Shown here piece by piece: positions 6,699 through 10,905 of a stretch of DNA of 10,905 nt (the stretch's first letter is position 1; the number at the start of each line of letters is the position of its first letter). Below the pieces are notes generated by a model. It was not told where the DNA came from, ran no database searches, and saw only the letters and a list, made by a program, of their open reading frames with translations. The translations under genes were made by a program, and so were the position numbers. Source of the DNA: Planctomycetota bacterium (GTDB lineage: Bacteria; Planctomycetota; Phycisphaerae; WQYP01); the NCBI GenBank assembly GCA_021816165.1, contig JAKAYZ010000017.1:1-10905 (forward strand), read 5' to 3'.

Positions 6699-8948
6699 AT
6701 GCTGGAGGCATTTATAAACTTGCACCCGGACTTGCCCATGGCTGTGCTGCCGTTTGTTTCCCCCTGGCTGTTTGCGGGCGGAGCCGCGGCAACCTCCATA
6801 CCCGTGGTCATTCATCTGCTAAACCGCCGCCGGTTCCGGGTCAAGCAATGGGCGGCGATGGAATTTTTACTGGCGGCGATGCGGCGCAACGTCCGGCGGC
6901 TGCGGCTGCAACGATGGTTGTTGTTGCTGCTGCGGATACTGGCGATTCTAATTCTGGCGGCGGCCATTGCGCAGTTCACGCCCGTCGGAGCGGCGTTGGC
7001 GCCGCTGCTGGGGTCTTCGCAGAAACTGACCGTGGTGGTGATCAACAACGCCTATCCCATGAGTCTTAAACCGCACGGCCGCCGAACGGCGTTCGAACGG
7101 GCGAGGCAATTGGTTGTCGCGTGGTTGAAGTCCGGCACGGTTTCCGGCAAAACCGCAATTATTCCGGCATCGGTTAATGCGAGCAGCATTGCACCGGAAC
7201 CGGTCATACCTTCGGCGGAGCTTATCCGGCGGGTGAGCCGCATGCGGGCATCGCAAGGCGGGGAAAACCTGGCCGGCGCGTTGCAACAGGCATTGGAGAT
7301 TGTAAAAAAGCAGAAAAACCGCAGCAGCAGTCGCACGGTCTGGCTGCTGACGGACGACGGGGCGGATAATTTCGGCACGATCGGAGGCGACCACAGGGTG
7401 CTGAGCCGGCGGATGGCGGCTTTGCTGGCCGATATACGCCGGGCGGGCGCACGGGTGCGGATCATTGACTTGGGATCGGCAACGGCGCGGAACATGGCGA
7501 TTACCAGCCTGACGCCGGCGCATCCGGCGATTCTTACCGACAAACCCGTGGCCGTGGACTACACGGTGTTTAACGCGGCAAAAACCGCAGCCCGGGATGT
7601 AACGCTGCGGTTTTACCTCAACTCTACGCCGGCCGGGGATACCACCTTGCATTCGGTGCCGCCGGGCCGGCTGGTGCGAGGCGAGGCGCTGCTGCACGAA
7701 CAGGCGGGGGAAGCCGGACCGCTGGCGATTACGGCGCGACTGGCGCCGGACGCCCTGCCCGCGGACAACACGCGGCGGGTGATCGCGATGGCGCAAAGGC
7801 ATATTCCGGTGCTGATCGTGGAAGGCCGCCCCGGCGACCCGGCGGTTGGGCAGTTGGCCAGCACGGCCTGGCTGGGTGCGGCATTAGCGCCATACCGGCA
7901 TGGGAACAGCTTTAAGCCGCAGCGCATCGGGGAACTGGAATTGGCCGACCATTCGCTCAAGCAGTTTTCCGCAGTGGTTTTAAGCGATACACCGGCGCCC
8001 GGCACGCATGTTGCGGCGCGGTTGCGGAAATATGTGACTGCCGGCGGCCTGCTGGTGATCTACCCGGGGCCGGATACCACCGGCTCCCAATGGTCGGACA
8101 CGATGGGTACGGGAGCGAACGGACTGCTGCCCGCGGCGATGGGCGCGGTGATGACGCCGGCGGGCAAGGGAAAATCCTCCGGCGACGTTGGATTTGACCT
8201 ATTGCGGTCCATCAATCCGGTGACCGCGGTGTTTTTGGCGGCGGAAAAAGGGGGCCTTCATACGGGTCTGGCAAGTGTACGGACGCATCAATACATGCTG
8301 CTGCGGCCGATGGCGGGGTCTGACAGCCGAACGCTTCTGTATTTTTCCAATGGCGCGCCGGCGCTCGTGGAACGGACGATCGGCCGGGGACACGTGCTGC
8401 TATGGGCGGTTTCCGCCGATACACAGTGGACGGATTTTCCCGCACAACCGTCGTTTCCGGCCTTTATCCACCGGCTGATGCTTTATGCAATGAGCAATCC
8501 TGCCGCGGCAGCCAATATGCTGGTCGGACAGTCCGTGCAGATGGAAACGCGGGCGGCGGCCGGCAACTGGGTCGGGCCGGATCATTCCACGCTGGCGGTG
8601 AGCCGTGCGCTGATCGGCGGCCGGCCGGAGTTGACCAGCGAAGGCATATCCCGTTCGGGTTTTTACGGCCCGGCGGATGCCGCACCGGCGATTGCGGTGA
8701 ATGTGGATGCCCGCTGGGCGGATGTGCGGCATGTTCCGGCGAGTCAGGCGGCGCGTCTATGGCACATCAATCCGCGTGATATTTTGCATAATCCGACATC
8801 GCTGGCGGCCGCGGAGCCGGCGGAAGCGGGAGCGGGAGGCAACGCGGGCCACAATCTGTTGTATTTAGCGCTGGCGGTTCTGGCGATTGAATCAATCACA
8901 GCACGGGCATTTTCACGATATCAGTTGGCTGCGGCAAAGGGCAAATAA
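6699..8948 (+). CDS. BatA-like (aerotolerance regulator N-terminal) membrane protein with degenerate VWA and amidotransferase-like domains
   Basis: A 749-residue integral membrane protein with a BatA-type N-terminus: SPWLFAGGAAATSIPVVIHLLNRRR (21-45), then VKQWAAMEFL and a second helix near 73-92. A VWA-like domain follows from about 110. Its first MIDAS loop reads NNAYPM (116-121) where DxSxSM is expected, so Asp, Ser and Ser are replaced by Asn, Ala and Pro; the late TDDGADN loop (Asp219, Asp220) remains. Next come a beta-rich linker (about 285-368), an amidotransferase-like fold from IPVLIVEGRPGD (369) with GGLLVIYPG and no cysteine nucleophile, a GRGHVLLWAV segment, and a C-terminal helix near 719-738. 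Large domains are probably extracytoplasmic. The start could instead be the ATG at 6738, nearer the conserved block; neither has a strong ribosome site. Likely partner of the MoxR and DUF58 proteins. Confidence 0.88.
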   Translation: MLEAFINLHPDLPMAVLPFVSPWLFAGGAAATSIPVVIHLLNRRRFRVKQWAAMEFLLAAMRRNVRRLRLQRWLLLLLRILAILILAAAIAQFTPVGAALAPLLGSSQKLTVVVINNAYPMSLKPHGRRTAFERARQLVVAWLKSGTVSGKTAIIPASVNASSIAPEPVIPSAELIRRVSRMRASQGGENLAGALQQALEIVKKQKNRSSSRTVWLLTDDGADNFGTIGGDHRVLSRRMAALLADIRRAGARVRIIDLGSATARNMAITSLTPAHPAILTDKPVAVDYTVFNAAKTAARDVTLRFYLNSTPAGDTTLHSVPPGRLVRGEALLHEQAGEAGPLAITARLAPDALPADNTRRVIAMAQRHIPVLIVEGRPGDPAVGQLASTAWLGAALAPYRHGNSFKPQRIGELELADHSLKQFSAVVLSDTPAPGTHVAARLRKYVTAGGLLVIYPGPDTTGSQWSDTMGTGANGLLPAAMGAVMTPAGKGKSSGDVGFDLLRSINPVTAVFLAAEKGGLHTGLASVRTHQYMLLRPMAGSDSRTLLYFSNGAPALVERTIGRGHVLLWAVSADTQWTDFPAQPSFPAFIHRLMLYAMSNPAAAANMLVGQSVQMETRAAAGNWVGPDHSTLAVSRALIGGRPELTSEGISRSGFYGPADAAPAIAVNVDARWADVRHVPASQAARLWHINPRDILHNPTSLAAAEPAEAGAGGNAGHNLLYLALAVLAIESITARAFSRYQLAAAKGK

Positions 8949-8957
8949 GCTCCGGCG

Positions 8958-10905
8958 ATGGATATGATGGACTGGATCACACATTTTATATTCGGTTTTG
9001 GGCACGGCGGGCCGCATGGGACGGCAGCGGGCGGGCCATCGTATCGCTGGGCGATAGGGTCGGGGCATCCATGGATAGCGGCCGGAGCGATGGTTCTGGC
9101 GGCGGCGCTGGGCTGGTGGAGCTACCGGGCCCAAAGCGCGCGACCGGGATTGCGGCGGACGATGGGGGCACTGCGGGCCGTTGTGCTGGCAGCGGTGGTA
9201 CTGCTGCTGGCGCGACCCATGCTGGTGGCGAGCCGGAATATTCGCACGCCGGCCACGGTGGCGATATGGTTGGATCATTCGCTTTCCATGACACTGCGGG
9301 ACAGTTACCGAAATCCATCCATGGTCAAACTGATTGCCGACCTTGACCGGCCGACGACGGGCAAAGGAACCGCCACGGTCGCGCCGACGGGCAGGCGGCC
9401 GAGCCGTTATGACATCGCCGGGAAGCTGTTGGCGCGGGCGACCGTCGGCTGGATGGGGCGGATGGTAAAGCAGCAGCGGGTGGCCATATTCACCGGCGCA
9501 ACACATGCGCGATTGCTGGGCGAAGCATCAAACCGCAAAGAGCTGCGGGCTATTATTCATAAGTTGATCGAATCCCGGCCGACCGGCCGGGCGACGGATG
9601 TGGCGCGTGTTGTGCACGGCATTCTGGAAGCGTTGCACAGCCGTCCAGTCAGCGCCATTCTTCTGCTGACGGACGGCCGGTCAACACCGGGCATGCCGCT
9701 GGGACCGGCGGCCCGAATGGCGCGGCGCAGCGCCACGCCGGTGTTTACGGTTCCACTGGGCACCCGTCACACACCGTTTAATGCGAGCCTTGCACAGGTG
9801 CAGGCGCCGCGACAGGCATTTGTGCAGGACCCGGTCGCGGTGCGCGGGATGATCCATGTTTCGGGCGCGCGGGGCGCAGTGAATGTCCGCGTGCGGCTGC
9901 TGGAATCGCAGGCAGGAAATGGAAAGCCGGTGCAGTTGTTATCGCGAAACGTGCGCCTTAAACCGGGCGAATCAACAGCGCCGTTCAGCCTGGTGTTCCA
10001 CCCGGATAAACCCGGGAAATACCGGTTGAAAGTCGTCATGGATCATGTTCCCGGGCAGATTACGAACCGCGGCAACACAGCCGGTCCACTGGTGACGCGG
10101 GTGGTGAAAGCAAAAATCCGGGTGCTATATGTGGACGGCTACCCACGGTGGGAATACCGTTACCTGAAAAATGACCTCATGCGGGAAAAAACCACGCAGA
10201 TCAGTTGCCTGTTGCTTTCGGCGGATAATAATTTTGCACAGGAGGGGAACCTGCCGATCAATCATTTTCCGGACACACAGGCGCAAATGGACCGGTACGA
10301 TGTCCTGCTGCTGGGCGATGTGGACCCGGATTATTTTTCCGCGGCACAGGTCAAACTTATTTTGAATTTTGTGGGACGGGCCGGCGGGGGATTTGGCATG
10401 ATCGCCGGCCGGGAATATGCCCCGTTTGCGTACCGCAATACGCCTTTGGCGCGACTGTTGCCGATTATTCCGGGAAATCCGGCGGATCCGCGGTTGGCGC
10501 CGCCGCCCAACAGACCGTTTGAGCTGCACCTGACGGCGGCGGGACGGGCGAGTCCGCTGTTTGAATTTTTTTCACGGGAATCGGAAAACCTGCGACAGGT
10601 GGCCAACCTGGAACCCTTGTATTCGTTTGTGCCGGTGGCAGGGCTGCAACCAAGCGCCCAGGTGCTGGCGAACCTGCCTTCATACCGGATTGACGGCCGC
10701 CCCGTTCCATTGCTGGTGATGGGGCGTTACGGCGCGGGGCGGACGATGTTTTCGGCGATTGATAACACGTGGCGGTGGCGGTACTACCATGGCGGGCCGC
10801 TGTATAAAAGCTACTGGCTGGAAATGGTGCGCGAACTGGCGCGAGCGCGTGTGTTCGGCGCGGGCGGGCGGATTCGCATGCACAGTTCATCATCGCGGAT
10901 TACCA
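8958..10905 (+). CDS. VWA domain membrane protein with glutamine-amidotransferase-like domain, 3' truncated by window edge
   Basis: Open from the ATG at 8958 to the window end (649 full codons, no stop). Seen: a Gly/His-rich N-terminus; two membrane helices (about 38-56 and 72-91); a VWA domain with a complete MIDAS, LDHSLSM (Asp106, Ser108, Ser110), Thr213 and Asp239 in LLTDGRS; a beta-rich linker (about 260-385); and a class I amidotransferase-like fold from VLYVDGYPRWEYRYL (389 on). The nucleophile-elbow region reads GGGFGMIAG (476-484) without Cys, so it is presumably not an amidotransferase. It ends in a PLLVMGRYGAGRTMF and DNTWRWRYY block (584 on), typical of such planctomycete proteins. 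The gene begins 9 bases after the previous stop, in the same frame, with no clear ribosome site, so translational coupling is likely. Metal-dependent ligand binding outside the membrane is inferred. Confidence 0.87.
   Translation, partial: MDMMDWITHFIFGFGHGGPHGTAAGGPSYRWAIGSGHPWIAAGAMVLAAALGWWSYRAQSARPGLRRTMGALRAVVLAAVVLLLARPMLVASRNIRTPATVAIWLDHSLSMTLRDSYRNPSMVKLIADLDRPTTGKGTATVAPTGRRPSRYDIAGKLLARATVGWMGRMVKQQRVAIFTGATHARLLGEASNRKELRAIIHKLIESRPTGRATDVARVVHGILEALHSRPVSAILLLTDGRSTPGMPLGPAARMARRSATPVFTVPLGTRHTPFNASLAQVQAPRQAFVQDPVAVRGMIHVSGARGAVNVRVRLLESQAGNGKPVQLLSRNVRLKPGESTAPFSLVFHPDKPGKYRLKVVMDHVPGQITNRGNTAGPLVTRVVKAKIRVLYVDGYPRWEYRYLKNDLMREKTTQISCLLLSADNNFAQEGNLPINHFPDTQAQMDRYDVLLLGDVDPDYFSAAQVKLILNFVGRAGGGFGMIAGREYAPFAYRNTPLARLLPIIPGNPADPRLAPPPNRPFELHLTAAGRASPLFEFFSRESENLRQVANLEPLYSFVPVAGLQPSAQVLANLPSYRIDGRPVPLLVMGRYGAGRTMFSAIDNTWRWRYYHGGPLYKSYWLEMVRELARARVFGAGGRIRMHSSSSRIT

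Noticed and set aside
6948..7802. Long reverse-strand open frame (284 codons) opposite the BatA-like gene
   Set aside because: Antisense shadow: Arg-rich composition, no domain features, and the forward frame encodes a recognisable protein.
1..10905. CRISPR arrays, insertion sequences, tRNA or rRNA genes, attachment sites
   Set aside because: No direct repeat series, transposase motifs, cloverleaf-like segments or integrase signatures were seen on either strand.

Overview
The window reads as a chromosomal segment of a high-GC, probably planctomycete bacterium. The Phycisphaerae are a reasonable guess and Verrucomicrobiota are the main alternative. The basis is the wording of the MoxR, DUF58 and BatA-like proteins and their gene order (MoxR ATPase, DUF58 protein, BatA-like membrane protein, VWA/amidotransferase-fold membrane protein). 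This is inference from remembered family features; no search was run. All seven genes lie on the + strand. No mobile element, tRNA, rRNA or CRISPR array was seen.

Left part (1-1460): the C-terminal end of a FGGY-type sugar kinase (xylulokinase, xylB), cut by the window edge; a stand-alone DinB-superfamily four-helix-bundle protein with an intact three-histidine metal site; then a 262-base gap upstream of alaS, the longest non-coding stretch here. That gap holds a perfect 12-base palindrome, a perfect Shine-Dalgarno sequence with no start codon behind it, and two tiny overlapping ORFs.

Middle (1461-4358): a complete alanyl-tRNA synthetase with aminoacylation, editing and C-terminal (DHHA1-type) domains.

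Right part (4534-10905): a compact gene cluster, probably one operon. It encodes a cytosolic MoxR AAA+ ATPase, a soluble DUF58/VWA protein, a large BatA-type membrane protein and a second large membrane VWA protein that runs off the window. The two membrane proteins share one plan: paired N-terminal membrane helices, a VWA domain, a beta-rich linker and an amidotransferase-like fold without its nucleophilic cysteine. The VWA metal site is intact in the DUF58 protein and in the last protein but is lost in the BatA-like protein. MoxR ATPases are known or believed to act as chaperones or remodelling motors on VWA proteins. A plausible reading is therefore a MoxR-driven, membrane-anchored VWA assembly linked to envelope function or stress. 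The cluster type is recurrent in this phylum but its function is poorly defined.

The most interesting points are the metal-site loss in one of two similarly built VWA membrane proteins, the possible structured RNA leader in front of moxR, and the GC-rich hairpins between moxR and the DUF58 gene. I do not see a clearly new defence or mobile system in this window.
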